Shown: positions 22,601-34,827 of the stretch, in pieces
Position numbering within the stretch: the stretch's first letter is position 1
Layout of the letters: every line of letters begins with the position of its first letter
DNA from: Chlorophyllum brunneum
Lineage: Eukaryota > Basidiomycota > Agaricomycetes > Agaricales > Agaricaceae
Direction of reading: 5' to 3'
DNA length: 64,000 nt
Assembly: GCA_963576785.1 (NCBI GenBank)
Contig: OY756143.1
Span: 2,108,001-2,172,000, forward strand
Program-made: the position numbers and the translations under genes
Notes under the pieces: model-generated
What the model saw: the letters and a program-made list of their open reading frames with translations, nothing else
Told to the model about the DNA's origin: nothing
Databases searched by the model: none

Positions 22601-24153
22601 ATTACTAGACTGTAATTTTGATTGTGTATATCTGATTTATTGCGCGTTTTGTTTTCAGCCCCATGAGGGTAATATTTCTGTTTGACATTTTAGCCAATTC
22701 GCCCTGAGTTGACGGATTCAAGGGTCTGATATTGAGGCAAATCTCATCACTGACTCAGAACAAGTTGACGATTATAACCTGGCGAGATGTGGTAACACTG
22801 TTGTTGGACAGTCAGAAGCCTAGATATCGGAGGGCGAACATAAATTTATATCGACCCCGAATTGATCATGAGTCACCTTGTTACATTTGCCCATGGGGGT
22901 CGGAAGCCAATGAGTAGTTATTATTCTTTTAGTAGGATATTGGACGTACACGTCATGACGGCGGTAATTCGGATTTGAGCCATGGTGATCCGTAGGATTG
23001 CACGATGGGCGCGCTTGGGTTGAAACCATCAGTCCTATTATTCTGATGAATCCGATATCAACTCCACGTAACTATATGATGATATTACATCTGTTAGTAT
23101 AGCCAGACTCCCAAACTTCTAACTCACATGGAGACATATCCAATGGCGTCACTTTTGACTGGGGGCCGGTGTCTGTGGTACACTCACATTGCTTCACAGC
23201 GGGGGCTCAAAACACCTTAATGATTCATCAATTTAAGCAGTGTTTGCACAATGCACCTATATTGATGATATTAGTGGTCCAATTTGTTCAGCATAGCAGG
23301 CAGTCAAATATGTATCTAGATCTGTTGGTGCAATACAGCCCTGCAAGTTCTATAAATAGTGTCATAGGTTGAATACTATGTACACTGGGCCAACAAATCA
23401 ATAAAGCTGGTACAATATTAAAAACAGATATTGAACCCTGTGCCATATATGGGCAAGGATACTATAAATGGGAGGTCCAAGCGTTCCCATCACTGTTTAT
23501 TCAATAATGGTGTATGCCTTAGTAACTTGTTGGCCTAGTGTGTAAGTCTAAATAAAAAAAGTGCATTGAGGGCATCCAAAGTCTATATTTGCAGATAGTT
23601 CTGACTCTCAGCCAGATAGACTCAGTCTTTCTAATAGATGAAGTAATATCTCAGTGTTAGCAGGGAACTGGTTGACAATTTTTGTTATTATATACCTATT
23701 ACTTTACATAGTTCTACCATAAATTTTGATATAAATTGGGGTCCTTGGTTGCTGATGATTCATTGTAGTATTCCATGTAATCTCTATATATTGTTATATC
23801 TAAACCTTAAACCTATGTTAGAGGTTATAATAAATTCCCAGAAGCCATATGGCTTGTACCACCACCATGATCCAATAATACTATCATTAACTCTCTACTC
23901 TGACTTACTTGGAACTACATGCCATACTTATATGTGTGTGATACTAATGGACACTGATGAACTCTACTTATGTATCATTGAGAACAACCTTTATGATGCA
24001 TAGAATAATGGTTAGAAAGCATGACCTACTGCCGAGAGAACAGTGTAGTACATCCACCTTACATGTATACTCACAGTCCAGCACTTGAAGTACTCATTCA
24101 CTAACAAGTCACCAATAGAATCTATTGTATAGAGATGTGACCAAAAGACCTAT
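22600..24153. other. AT-rich gene-free boundary of the transposon nest
   Basis: Base composition falls sharply here and remains low to the right. Short frames are present but none resembles a known family. Probably decayed repeat sequence, though I recognise no element. Confidence 0.4.
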
Positions 24154-24469
24154 TGTTATGACCTTAGTCTAGGACTCAGATTACAAGTCTTTAGATAAAG
24201 ACAAGGAAGTAGAAAAAAGAAGAAGGGATGATATGATTGGTAAAGTGTAAAGTGTAAGGAATACATCAAGTATTATTACACTTTATATACTAGTGGTAAG
24301 TGCTAAGAATAAGGGAATGGAGTAACAGAGTCATAGAGACAAGTAAAACAAGTCATAAAGAGTATAGCTTTAAGAGATGAAACAGAAGACAAAACAGATA
24401 TGGTGAAATGATAAGTATGAGGTGACAGGCATATGATAGGAATGTAACTACTAAGAATGGTTCATAACA
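24154..24469 (-). repeat. Gypsy LTR (3' LTR side of a lost minus-strand element)
   Basis: Belongs to the LTR family seen at seven other places (starts TGTTAt, ends ATAACA). Bases 24470-24555 continue with ATACCTCC, the same junction that follows the left LTR of the minus-strand Gypsy-2 at 39398. So this is the 3' LTR plus about 85 bp of internal sequence of a minus-strand element cut off by the Copia LTR at 24556. Confidence 0.75.
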
Positions 24470-24555
24470 ATACCTCCTTTTCTAGATTTATGACCTTGTG
24501 AATATCAAATACTTTTATTTCTGGCTTCCTTGAGATTGCTTCTTTGGGCAGTCCA

Positions 24556-25127
24556 TGTTGAAGTTTTGGACATATTCTAGAAATAGACTATGAGGTCATT
24601 ATGATAATAATAGACTGATCTGTTACTTTCCAGTAACTTCAATCCATAGTAACTTCCTATGAGTTGCTCTGCATACAATGAGAGTCATAAGTACTTGATA
24701 GATTATTCTACATAGTACCAATGACTAGTATACTACATTCTGCAGTACTCCGCAGGCACTATGCCACAGTTAATGGGAGTCATAAGGAACATTCTATATA
24801 TTCCTAGTATTTTATGTAGTATGACTTGTCTATGTTCTAACATATATATAAACCCCATGTAACAGACCTAGTTCTGTATCTTGTTCAATTGAACAACTTC
24901 TTCATCATTGCTTATCTTCTTGAGTACAACACAAGTCTTGATCTCCTCGACTTTGACCTTTATACTACTGACACTGACTACTTCATCAATAATATCTGTC
25001 TATCCAAATTACCTTTCTATAGGTATCAGATAGAAGCTTATTATCTTGGTGAGTAGACCCTACATTCTCTCCCACTGCGTTTACTGCTGCCCCCAGCAAA
25101 CAACTCATTTCAGTCATTTTCTCAACA
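24556..25127 (+). repeat. Copia-1 5' LTR (572 bp)
   Basis: Bounded by the 6-bp inverted repeat TGTTGA...TCAACA. A matching copy lies at 38570-39104 plus 45553-45589, also 572 bp once the Gypsy-2 insertion is removed. The primer-binding site follows directly. Confidence 0.88.
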
Positions 25128-25139
25128 GGTTATGGGCCC
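25128..25139 (+). other. Copia-1 primer-binding site (half-tRNA-iMet type)
   Basis: GGTTATGGGCCC directly abuts the LTR end. It is complementary to the anticodon stem-loop of eukaryotic initiator tRNA-Met (GGGCCCAUAACC). Drosophila copia and yeast Ty5 prime from this internal half-tRNA position rather than the tRNA 3' end. Confidence 0.75.
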
Positions 25140-25287
25140 TAGTAGCCTTACCAATGGTTAAACCATTATCATCCCCTCTAACCAAGATAGGATGATAGAG
25201 CTTTACCTGACAGCATTATTCTTGCATTTTGATCATTGCTGATATGAGAAATTTCTTCTAGAAAGAAATTCACTTGACAAAGATATT

Positions 25288-25866
25288 ATGGCTACTAATA
25301 ATATCGTCTCTGGTTTGCCTAAGCTCAATAGGCCAAAGAACTATGCGTTCTGGTTTAGAAGGCTTCAGGATGCCTTGACTCTCATATCTGTCACTGGTTC
25401 CAACCAGTCAGGATGGACTGTGACAGATCAGGATCTCTCTCCTCGAAATCCTAATGCCTTAATGGAGAAGGATAGAAGGAGAGATCAACTTAGAGGTCAG
25501 GCATTGGCTGTTATAAATGGCACTTTACCTGATTCCCTATTACTCCATGGACATGATGCTCCTGGATTCCTTTGGAATGACTTGAAAACCTGCTTTGGAA
25601 CACCTTCTCCTGCTGCAGTATATTCAATCCTCCAAAAGATGCTGTGAAAGCGCATTTCTGGGAATCAAGATCCAGCAATGGATCTAGCTGAATTGAGAAC
25701 AATGGCTTCTCAATTAGAAATAGCTAAAGTGAAGTTGCCAGAAGTTCTTGGTGCAATGATTGCTTTGAACACATTACTATCTAATTGGAATGCTATGGCA
25801 TAAACAACATTGGCAAATAATAACAATGTTGTAGATATGACCTGGGAGGTAGTTCAGCAAGCTATA
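25288..25866 (+). pseudogene. Copia-1 gag, 5' part
   Basis: Begins MATNNIVSGLPKLNRPKNYA with the typical Copia Gag pattern (LNRPKNYAFWFRRLQDAL, then SGNQDPAMDLAELRTMASQL). Broken by TGA at 25645 (CGA-like context) and TAA near 25801, then split at 25866 by a Gypsy solo LTR. It was the capsid gene of the element. Confidence 0.8.
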
Positions 25867-26160
25867 TGTTACGACCTTAGTCTCTGACTCAGGTTGCAAG
25901 CCTTTGGATAAAGGAAAGGAAGTAGAGAAAGGAAGAAGGGATGATACAATTGGTAAAGTGTAAGGAATACATCAAGTATTACTACACTTTATATACTGCT
26001 GGTGATAGTTAATAATAAGGGAGAGGAGTAAATGAGTCAGATAGGAGGCATAGCCTTTAGGGGTGAAACAGGGGATGAAACGAGAAGTGAAACACGTAGG
26101 AGGGTACACGAGGTAACAGGCGCGAGATAGGAATGAACGGTCTATCTATAGTTCGTAACA
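25867..26160 (-). repeat. Gypsy solo LTR with 5-bp target duplication
   Basis: 294 bp, TGTTAC...GTAACA, in the orientation of the minus-strand elements. Flanked by CTATA at 25862-25866 and CTATA at 26161-26165. No internal sequence remains: the signature of LTR-LTR recombination after insertion into the Copia gag gene. Confidence 0.93.
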
Positions 26161-26692
26161 CTATAAATGCTGAGTGGTCAAGATGTGAAGACACCAGATC
26201 CAATATGTCTAACTAACAAGCATCCTACGCTGCTACCACCAACTACTAGAACCATTCTCAGGGCAATTTCCCCAGGACTCACCCTGGACCACCCTGGAAC
26301 TGCTTCCACCCTGGAGGCAATACTAGGGCCTAGCCTGCAAGAGGACCTTGCCACTCTGCCAATCTAAGTGGGTAGCCCCCTCAGCCTTCTCTGCCTACTC
26401 CTATCTGGATTAACGTCCAGAAGAAGAAGAAGAAGCCCAGGAAGGACAAGCATAAACCACAAGCTCACATGGTGGAAGCCATGGCAGGCTTTGCCGCTGC
26501 TATGGAACCAGTGGTCCATTACTTCACTGGTTTGGGGATGACCCTCTTCAACCTGATGAGGTGCATGGATACACCTTGACCTATTCTTGCTCCTGCTCCT
26601 CCTACCACTCATGTATTAGTAAGTGAGAGACCTAAACCTGTTACTTGGGTTAGTCCCAAGAAGGTCCAGTAGGTATGAGAGAACACTTGTGC
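26161..26692 (+). pseudogene. Copia-1 gag, distal decayed part
   Basis: Continuation of the interrupted Copia sequence up to the poly-T of the inserted LINE. It contains a lysine-rich stretch (VQKKKKKPRKDKHKPQ) and several stops. No clear zinc knuckle could be read. Confidence 0.5.
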
Positions 26693-26925
26693 TTTTTTTT
26701 TTTTTTTTTTTAAAAAAATCAACAATTTATATAGCAGTACTCAAACGCAGTCTGCATGTACATATATACAAAGATAGAATGTACAAAATGTTCAGAGCAA
26801 GGAAAGTAGACTAAATGTACACTAATCCCATGAGACTCGATGCCATCTAGCGCATATACTAGAGAGATGTTTGGTACCTAAGTTGAACAGAGTAAAAGTG
26901 ATTAGAGGAATTTGGAGAGAGAGTG

Positions 26926-27220
26926 TGTTACAAACTATAGATAGACCGTTCATTCCTATCTTGCGCCCATTACCTCATGTATCCTCATACTTGTCTCACT
27001 TCTCGTTTCACTCCCTGTTTCACCCCTAAAGGCTATACCTCTCATCTGACTTGTTTACTCGTCTCCCTTATTATTAGCTGCTACCACTAGTATATAAAGT
27101 GTAGTAATACTTGATGTATTCCTTACACTTTACCAATCGTATCATCCCTTCTTCCTTTCTCTACTTCCTTTCCTTTATCCAAAAGGCTTGCAACCTGAGT
27201 CAGAGACTAAGGTCGTAACA
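26926..27220 (+). repeat. Gypsy-1 5' LTR
   Basis: TGTTAC...GTAACA termini. Followed by a TGG-starting candidate primer site at 27223 (TGGTAAAGTGTC), whose tRNA I could not identify. Confidence 0.92.
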
Positions 27221-27313
27221 TTTGGTAAAGTGTCATTCGACTCACCTTGCAAGAAAGGTGCCACTATTCATAGCTAGGCTTGGAATAATAGCCTCCAACC
27301 AGGACGACAGTAT

Positions 27314-28558
27314 ATGAGCAGCAGTAGCTCATCGAGAACACCGAGAAGATACAGAGCTCCGAGACCAACAGACATCCAGGGTTCACCCATAGCAACAGGA
27401 TCCAAACGATCAACAGAACCAGAAATCCCTGAAGGCCTTAAACAGTAGAAATCCAAACACAGCATAGACGAGAATACAGCTCTATTTGAAACCAAATTCA
27501 ACATAGAAGTTGCCGAGAACACATCTGATATAGATATCGCCGAGACCTACGAGAAAGAATCCGAACACAGCACAGACGAGGAATTAGCCCCATCTGAAGA
27601 AGAAATCGACACAGAAGTCGCTAACGCCACAGCCGATATAGAAATCTCCGAGACCCACGGAAACGAACACAGCGAACCAGAAACAGAACCAGAGATGACC
27701 GAAGAAGTCAATATCCCAAAGAACCTAGCCCCGGAGCCAGGATATTTCAATGGAGATAGAACCAGATTTGATGATTGGTGGGGAGCCATATCCTTATGGT
27801 TAATGTTTAACAAGATAGACAAAGACGAACAGAAGATAGTGGCAATTCTGGCGAGAATGAAAGGGGGGCTAGCAGGCCCTTATGCCAACACGCAGCTACA
27901 AGCCATCCAAAACAAGAAAACACCAGATTGGGATGACTTTACAAAAGAAATAGAGGCTACGTTTTCCTTGGGAAATAGGAAAGCCATAGCAGAAGGAGAA
28001 ATCGAGACGTTCAAACAAGGGAAGAAGAACACGGCAGATTTCTTAATAGAGTTCGAGGCATTAAAAGCCCAAGTGGAGACAGACGACACCCACGCAATAT
28101 TCCTCCTCAAATGCCACACCAGAGCAGACATCATTTGAACCATAGTAGGCTACCTAACAACCTCCGTCCCAACGACATACACCAAATGGAAAACTACAAT
28201 CCTTGCAGTAGGACAAGGGTATGAAGCAATGGACATCACCCGAGGAGATGTCAGAACCACCACTGGAGTTACTTATGGAGGTAGAGGACAACCCATGGAG
28301 ATAGGAAGACAAAGGGCGGACACCGATCAAAATGGAAAACCGAGGTGCTACAACTGCAACCTCTATGAGCATATTGCCAAATACTGCAGGAAGAAGACGA
28401 AAGTCACATACACCAAGATAACATATTACAATTGTGGCAAACAGGGCCACATCTCGAAGAACTGCTGGGTACCCAGGAAAGTGCATATCAGAGAGATCAA
28501 CGAGGACGATGAACAAGAAATGGAGGAGAAAGAGGATTTTGTCGAAGGCTCCGAGTAA
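27314..28558 (+). pseudogene. Gypsy-1 gag
   Basis: Retrotransposon Gag with an acidic N terminus, a capsid region (YFNGDRTRFDDWWGAISLWL) and two CCHC knuckles (CYNCNLYEHIAKYC, YYNCGKQGHISKNC; the first Cys of the second knuckle is Tyr). Stops at 27448 (TAG) and 28136-28138 (TGA for CGA) break it. Confidence 0.9.
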
Positions 28559-28559
28559 G

Positions 28560-31500
28560 TGCAAACCCGCGAGCCAATAAACCTAGAGTTTCTGTTTTAT
28601 CCCACAATAGATGATATGTAATCCCCCAGAAACAAAACTCTATGCGCGAACTTCTCCTCGACTCAACAATCCAGACAAGAAAAGGACACAAACAAATTAC
28701 AACCCTTGTAGACTCTGGATGCACCCACACGTGCATAGCACAACGAACAATAGATGAAGAAGAGATCCCGACTAAACCCCTGGAGACCCTGATCAGAGTG
28801 ATCAATGCCGATGGAACAGAAAATAAAAAAGGGGAGATAACGGACAAGGCACAACTGGTATTAAACAACGGCAACCACATGGAACAAATCGACACCCTAG
28901 TAACACAATTGGAAAGCGCAGACTTATACCTCGGACACGACTGGCTGGTCAAACATAACCTGGAAATCGATTGGAACAATCACGTCATATGATTCACCCG
29001 ATGCCCAGATGATTGCAAAATATCACATAGCGACATACAGTTCAATGAGAGAATATGGACAGTCAAAGAACACATTGAAGAGAAAAAGGCGGACCGGATG
29101 AACGATGAAGATCTACCACCATACCTCCGACGATACACCCACCTATTCAACAAGAAAAACTTCGATAAACTACCCGAGCACATGGTATGGGACCACGAGA
29201 TAAACCTGTCTGAAGATGCACCCCTGGTACTACAGTCCAAGGTCTACCCAATGACGATAATGGAGAAACAGGAAATACAGAAGTTCCTTGACGAGAACCT
29301 CGCCTCAGGACGAATCAGACCATCACAATCCCCCTATGCCACCCCATGTTTCTTTATACCAAAAAAGGATGGAACAAAACGCCTGGTACAGGATTACAAA
29401 AAGCTGAATGAACACACCATCAAGGATAAGACGCCACTGCCACTCATAGGCAAAGTCCTAGACCGGTTAAAAGACGCCAAGGTGTTCAAAAAGCTCGATA
29501 TCATCTGGGGATACAACAATGTCAGGATCAGAGAAGGGGATGAATGGAAGGCAGTGTTTGTAACAAACAGCGGATTATTCGAACCTACGGTCATGTTCTT
29601 TGGGATGAGCAATTCACCAGCAACCTTTCAGAGGATGATGAACACAGTATTTTGGGAAATGTTACATGAGGGCATGCTCATCAACTACATGGATGACTTT
29701 GTCATTCCAGAAACCATGCAGGAAGAACTCGAGGAAAGAACAACACAGTTCTTAGACATTGCAGCCAGACACCAGCTTTATTTCAAGCGGTCAAAATGTG
29801 TGTTCAATGCGAAGAAAATACCCATACTAGGCTTTATAGTGGGACAAGGCAGCATTAAAATGGAGGAAGAGAAGGTGAAAGCAGTGAGAGAATGGCCAAC
29901 ACCCAAATCCGTGAAAGACGTCAAAAAATTCCTGGGTTTTGCAAACTTCTACTGACGATTCATACAAGACTTCAGTAACATAGCAACACCCCTACACGAG
30001 CTGAAGAAGAAAGATGCGCAATGGTCATGGTCAGAACAACAACAACAGGCATTTGAGAAGATCAAAGAAAAGATCACGAGCGAACCAGTACTAGCAATGC
30101 CTCAAGACAAAGGACAATACAGGGTAGAAGTGGATGCGTCGGGATACGGAGTAGGAGCAGTATTATCACAAAACCAGAATGACCAGTGGCACCCAATCGC
30201 CTTTCACTCGAGAACAATGACACCAGCAGAACAAAACTACCAAATCTATGACAAAGAACTACTAGCAATCCGAGAAGCAATCAAAACATGGAGACAATAC
30301 CTACTTGATGCCAACAAACCATTCGAGATATGGACGGACCACAAGAACTTAGAATATTTCAGGAAACTGCAACAACTCACAGGACGACAGGCAAGATGGC
30401 AACTGGAATTACAGGAATATTGCTACATGCTAAAACACATACCCGGAAAGACAAACACGAAAGCAGACGTACTATCAAGGCTAGCAAAAATGGACACAAC
30501 CAGAGACAACACAAATATCATGCTATCACCCGACCACTTATTCGATAAAACTATCACCGAGATCAGACAAATTTGGGAAATATCGGGAGAAGAAGACCTG
30601 AAACACCAATTGCAAAAGGAGCAAAGAAGAGAAACACAGTGGCTAAGAGAAAAGGAGAAACGACCAGAGGAGATATGGGAAACTGATAGATTACCTATGT
30701 TTGAAGGAAGAATATATGTACCACCAAATACCGAGTTATGCCAAGAAATACTCCAACAACACCACGACAAAATGGACGTAGGACACCCGGGACAGCACAG
30801 AATGATCGAACTCCTCAAAAGGACATATTGGTGGCCACAAATACGCAATGATGTTAAATGATACATCAAGGGATGCGACACATGTCAGCAAAACAAAATA
30901 CTCCGGACATGACCTACCACACATCTCCATCCACTACCGATATCCACCGGACCATGGGAAGAGATATCAATCGATATGATAGGACCACTACCAGAATCAG
31001 AAGGATATGACGCGATACTTGTCATCGTTGATCATTTCAGCAAAATGATCAGACTACGCATAGTTAACACCACCCTATCATCCGAGGAGTTAGGAGATAT
31101 TTATCGAGATGACATATGGAGACAACATGGGATACCCCGCAGGATCATCAGTGACAGAGGTCCACAATTCGCATCAAAATTCATGGCAGAACTTTGCAGA
31201 GCAACCGGCACCCAACGTAACCTATCCACGGCATACCATCCACAAACAGACGGTCAGACAGAGCGCATCAACCAGGAGGTCGAGGCATACCTCAGAAATG
31301 TAATCAACCATGCGTAGGACAACTGGAAGAAATGGCTCAGCACAGCGGAATTCCAGTATAATGACAAAACACATAGTGCCACAGGACATTTACCGTTCCA
31401 GATAGTATATGGACGACATCCATGGAAAGGGGATATCTCAAACACATCCAAGGCACCTGCGATCACGGAATGAATACAAGAGTTACAAGACATGCGCCAA

Positions 31501-32040
31501 AAAACAATCGAGATGCTACAATAGAGCCAGACACAAATGGAGAAATAGAATAGCACAAAACCAGAACACGAGTACAAGGCAGGAGACCAAGTTTGGCTTG
31601 AAGCAGACAATATTAGGACAACAAGGCCGACAAAAAAACTTGATCACAGGAGATACGGACCATTCTGGATAAAAGAAAAAATAGGTGAAACAAGCTACTG
31701 ACTGGAGCTACCTGAAACATGGGCGATACACAATGTGTTCAACAGCAGACTCCTCTCCCCCTATCACAAACCCGAGTATGACAGCCAGCGTGCTCCACCA
31801 CCACCAATCCCCAAGATAGTCAATGATGAGGAACACTACAAGGTAGATGAAGTCCGAGGACACCGCACAAGGGGAAAACGAAAACAGTACCTAATACACT
31901 GGAAAGGATATACATCCGAAGAAGATACATGGGAAGATGAAGCAAATCTGGAAAATGCCAAGGAAGCGATACAAGAGTTTATGAGCAAGATTTCGAGGAC
32001 GAAACCTATAAAAAGGGGAGGTAAAAAACAGCAATTATGA
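28560..32040 (+). pseudogene. Gypsy-1 pol with chromodomain
   Basis: Order: protease (VDSGCTHTC), reverse transcriptase (YMDDF at about 29690), RNase H (VDASGYGVGAVL), integrase (HPGQHRMIELLKRTYWWPQ; DMIGPLP; SDRGPQFASKF) and a chromodomain (RKQYLIHWKGYTSEEDTWED). Disabled by stops at 28612, 28990, 29953, 30859, about 30910, 31315, 31471, about 31520, 31699 and others; most are TGA where Gypsy-2 reads CGA. Confidence 0.92.
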
Positions 32041-32137
32041 ACAACAAACCTCACATTCCAAGCAACCACTACACTCAAAGCATCACTCACTATATCCACT
32101 TCACCCTTGACTTTGCCAACTATCTTTATAACACACC

Positions 32138-32974
32138 ATGCCCACCGAATGCCAACTTACTCCATACCCCTACCTCAAAGAATTCAATGAACTCGTCCCA
32201 GAAAGAACCAGCCATGAGGAACTCATGGAAGGAGAAACCCTAGTCGACACCATGATACTATTAGGCATAGCAATGAAAGCAACCCAAGAAGGTGCATCTA
32301 AAATAATGGACACCTTATCCGATGCCACTCTGAGACTTAACCAGTTCATCATCGATGAAGGAAGGAGAGACCAATTGGAGAGACACTTATACGAGATCAA
32401 CAACGACCTGCAACTCATCGTCATCTCCAATATGTGAGCTCAGATGCACAGCATCCTCGTAGCCCTAGCTGAACGACTCAATACGTACAAGTCAAGGAGT
32501 ACAGACAATCTCTCCCACCATATCATTAACTGACTACTTGTTAGTAACGACCTGTTCCCCATCCAACATCACATCTGTCATAAATGCAAACAAAAGACAC
32601 AAGAAGCAACAGCCACCGACCAACTACTTCACCCCGACATCAAAGAAGAAGTAGTCCACCTCCAAACCATCCTCACCACGGTAGTACCCCCCATCACACC
32701 CATGACCTTCCACCCACCGCAAGGATATAACACGTTGAAATCGGAAGGCAAAAAGGACAACAAATACTGGAGGGGCATAGTGCATAAGCTCTTAAGCAAT
32801 CACACCAACGACAACACCATGTACAATAATCACACCCACTTCCTGTTCAAAGAAGGACCACCACACGCACCCCTCTGGATCGGCTTACAATGTGTCGATA
32901 AGGCACCCCTTATCGGAGGAAACAAGAAGGACTTGGCCAGAGCTCTGGGAGCGGCCGTACCTATGAACAAGTAA
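32138..32974 (+). pseudogene. Gypsy-1 ORF3 (third frame, unknown function)
   Basis: Counterpart of the intact 278-codon ORF3 of Gypsy-2, starting MPTECQLTPYPYLKEFNELV. Two TGA codons (32435, 32531) replace CGA. About 28 amino-acid differences from the Gypsy-2 copy, many of them E-to-K, R-to-Q or A-to-V as expected from C-to-T decay. Confidence 0.85.
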
Positions 32975-33081
32975 ATACTCGTTGCATTTTCCTATCTTCT
33001 CCAAATTCCATATGTTTTATTTTACAAAGGACCTTTACAGTAATATGCATCATGAGGACATGAAGCTTGAAAGGGAGGTAT

Positions 33082-33374
33082 TGTTACAAACTATAGACAG
33101 ACCGTTCATTCCTATCTTGCGCCCATTACCTCGTATCCTCATACTTGTCTCACTTCTCGTTTCACTCCCTGTTTCACCCCTAAAGGCTATACCTCTCATT
33201 TGACTTGTTTACTCATCTCCCTTATTATTAGCCACTACCACTAGTATATAAAGTGTAGTAATACTTGATGTATTCCTTACACTTTACCAATTGTATCATC
33301 CCTTCTTCCTTTCTCTACTTCCTTTCCTTTATCCAAAAGGCTTGCAACCTGAGTCAGAGACTAAGGTCGTAACA
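33082..33374 (+). repeat. Gypsy-1 3' LTR
   Basis: Matches the 5' LTR with about seven base differences and one 2-nt length difference. Preceded by a purine tract. Confidence 0.92.
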
Positions 33375-33905
33375 GAGAGAGTGAAAGAGAGAAAATGATA
33401 GAAAAGAACTATCAACTCACAAACACAAGGGAGAACAACAAATGGTACTAGCGCATGGGAAGGCTTTTGCCCAGACATCACGGGAATGATGGACATTTGA
33501 ATGAAAACTATATAAAATAGTAGACGAGCGAGGAAAGGAGAGATTAGAGAAATGGGAATAAAATCCATAACCGGAAGAGCATAAGAAAAAAGGAAAAAGA
33601 AAAGGATTCACGCAGGTGCAGACCCAAACCTCTGACGGACTTGATGACAATGTAGCAGGGGTATTGAACCGGCATGGAAATGAGGGCGATCAGGCTCTAG
33701 GGGGAAGCTGAACATAGTAGGGTTATGATGCAAGAAGTTGACTAGTGTCTTGATGGTATCGATGCCGAAGTGATGATTGAAGTTGTTGCAATGATAGAGG
33801 ATGTGCGACCTAGTCTGGACCATTTGATTGTCACAGTAGTGGCATAATAAGTCCTCATTGGGGAAGAACTGAAGTTGGTATTCCCTAATTGGGGCATGGT
33901 CACCC

Positions 33906-34800
33906 CCCAGGTTATACCTGTAAGGGACACACAAGGGTGAGTAAATGGTTCTCTAAGCACCATAACCCCAATATTAATACAACTCGCATCCGTTTTGCTT
34001 TTCTTTTACCTATTAGATTGCCATATTCCATAATGGTTTTACCCAAATTTGGGACAAAAATCAATTTGGAATTACACCATGTGGTAAAGATCCCTAGCAT
34101 GGACTCCGTTGCCTGGGGCAATTTACTTGAACCTGGAGAGGTTTGGCCTTTCTACCTTTCTCCTCTAGAGGAAATAGTAGAACTGGCCATCAGGACCTAC
34201 AACAAAGAGTTCCCCTCCTACAGAGTGTTTTTAGAGTAAGAAATATTCTCTTACTCAGAAAGTCAAGACCACTTATAGGCAACCTACCATACTTACAGTA
34301 TTGGTAGATGAGGCCTTCAAGTGGCTTGAAGGTGAGAAGGAGGTTGATAACCTCATGGCACTGGCTCAGGATGTCACCTATGACATCCACAACCCCAGGA
34401 ACCCTGCAAATACTGCAGGACCCTCTTCTGGGCCCCTTCTGAAGTCTCCAAAGTCCGAACCTTTTGCTTCGGCACCTCAATCTGAGGTGTCTCTCGGACT
34501 TTTGTCGACTACAGAAGTAACTACAAGAAGAAGGGAGGAGCTGGGTATATGATCAATTTGATCTCAGATACTCTTACTAACCGTGATACACAGTCCTGTC
34601 ACCAACATGCTGACTGGCTGACTTTACAAGAAGAAGGGCAAGGACAAGGGGAAGGGACATTGGGGGCCAGGCATTTAATTATGCATTTGGGATCTTTAAG
34701 ATCCCATAATTATGTTGATACGTGTGAATTGATGAATGAGAAGTATTTTAACACTTCTCAATTTTCTTGTTTCTCCACACACATGCCCAATTAGTATTTA
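33906..34800 (+). other. Unassigned segment between LINE-1 and Copia-1 pol
   Basis: Two plus-strand frames are open here: one ending at 34239 (KFGTKINLELHHVVKIPSMD, then EEIVELAIRTYNKEFPSY) and one at 34301-34552 (DEAFKWLEGEKEVDNLMALA, then a Pro/Ser-rich stretch). I recognise neither as Gag, nor as part of another LINE copy. It could be the variable distal gag region of this Copia family, or foreign sequence carried into the locus. Confidence 0.3.
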
Positions 34801-34827
34801 AGAGTACTGGATCAAATAAGATCTCAA

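Larger units (their letters stand above)
26926..33374 (+). mobile_element. Gypsy-1: complete but decayed chromovirus
   Basis: LTRs at 26926-27220 (295 bp) and 33082-33374 (293 bp) differ at about seven sites. The order is LTR, gag, pol with chromodomain, ORF3, purine tract (GAAAGGGAGG near 33069), LTR. Both sides carry the 9-bp direct repeat GAGAGAGTG (26917-26925 and 33375-33383), located in LINE-1. Coding parts are broken mainly by TGA codons where Gypsy-2 has CGA. Confidence 0.93.
26693..33905 (-). mobile_element. LINE-1: 5'-truncated non-LTR element, split by Gypsy-1
   Basis: The poly-T at 26693 is the reversed poly-A tail. The sequences 26693-26925 and 33375 to about 33905 together match the 3' end of LINE-2 and LINE-3, including the last protein segment (FFPNEDLLCHYCDNQMVQTR, GIDTIKTLVNFLHHNP). 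The 5' end near 33905 is where similarity to the other copies fades; it is approximate. No target duplication could be found. The element sits inside Copia-1. Confidence 0.75.

Noticed and set aside
26693..26720. Poly-T run as a transcription terminator
   Set aside because: It is the reversed poly-A tail of LINE-1, matching the tail of LINE-2 and LINE-3.
27223..27240. A specific tRNA assigned to the Gypsy primer-binding site
   Set aside because: TGGTAAAGTGTC could pair with a tRNA ending in CCA, but the spacing to a T-loop-like sequence does not fit a normal tRNA, so no primer is named.
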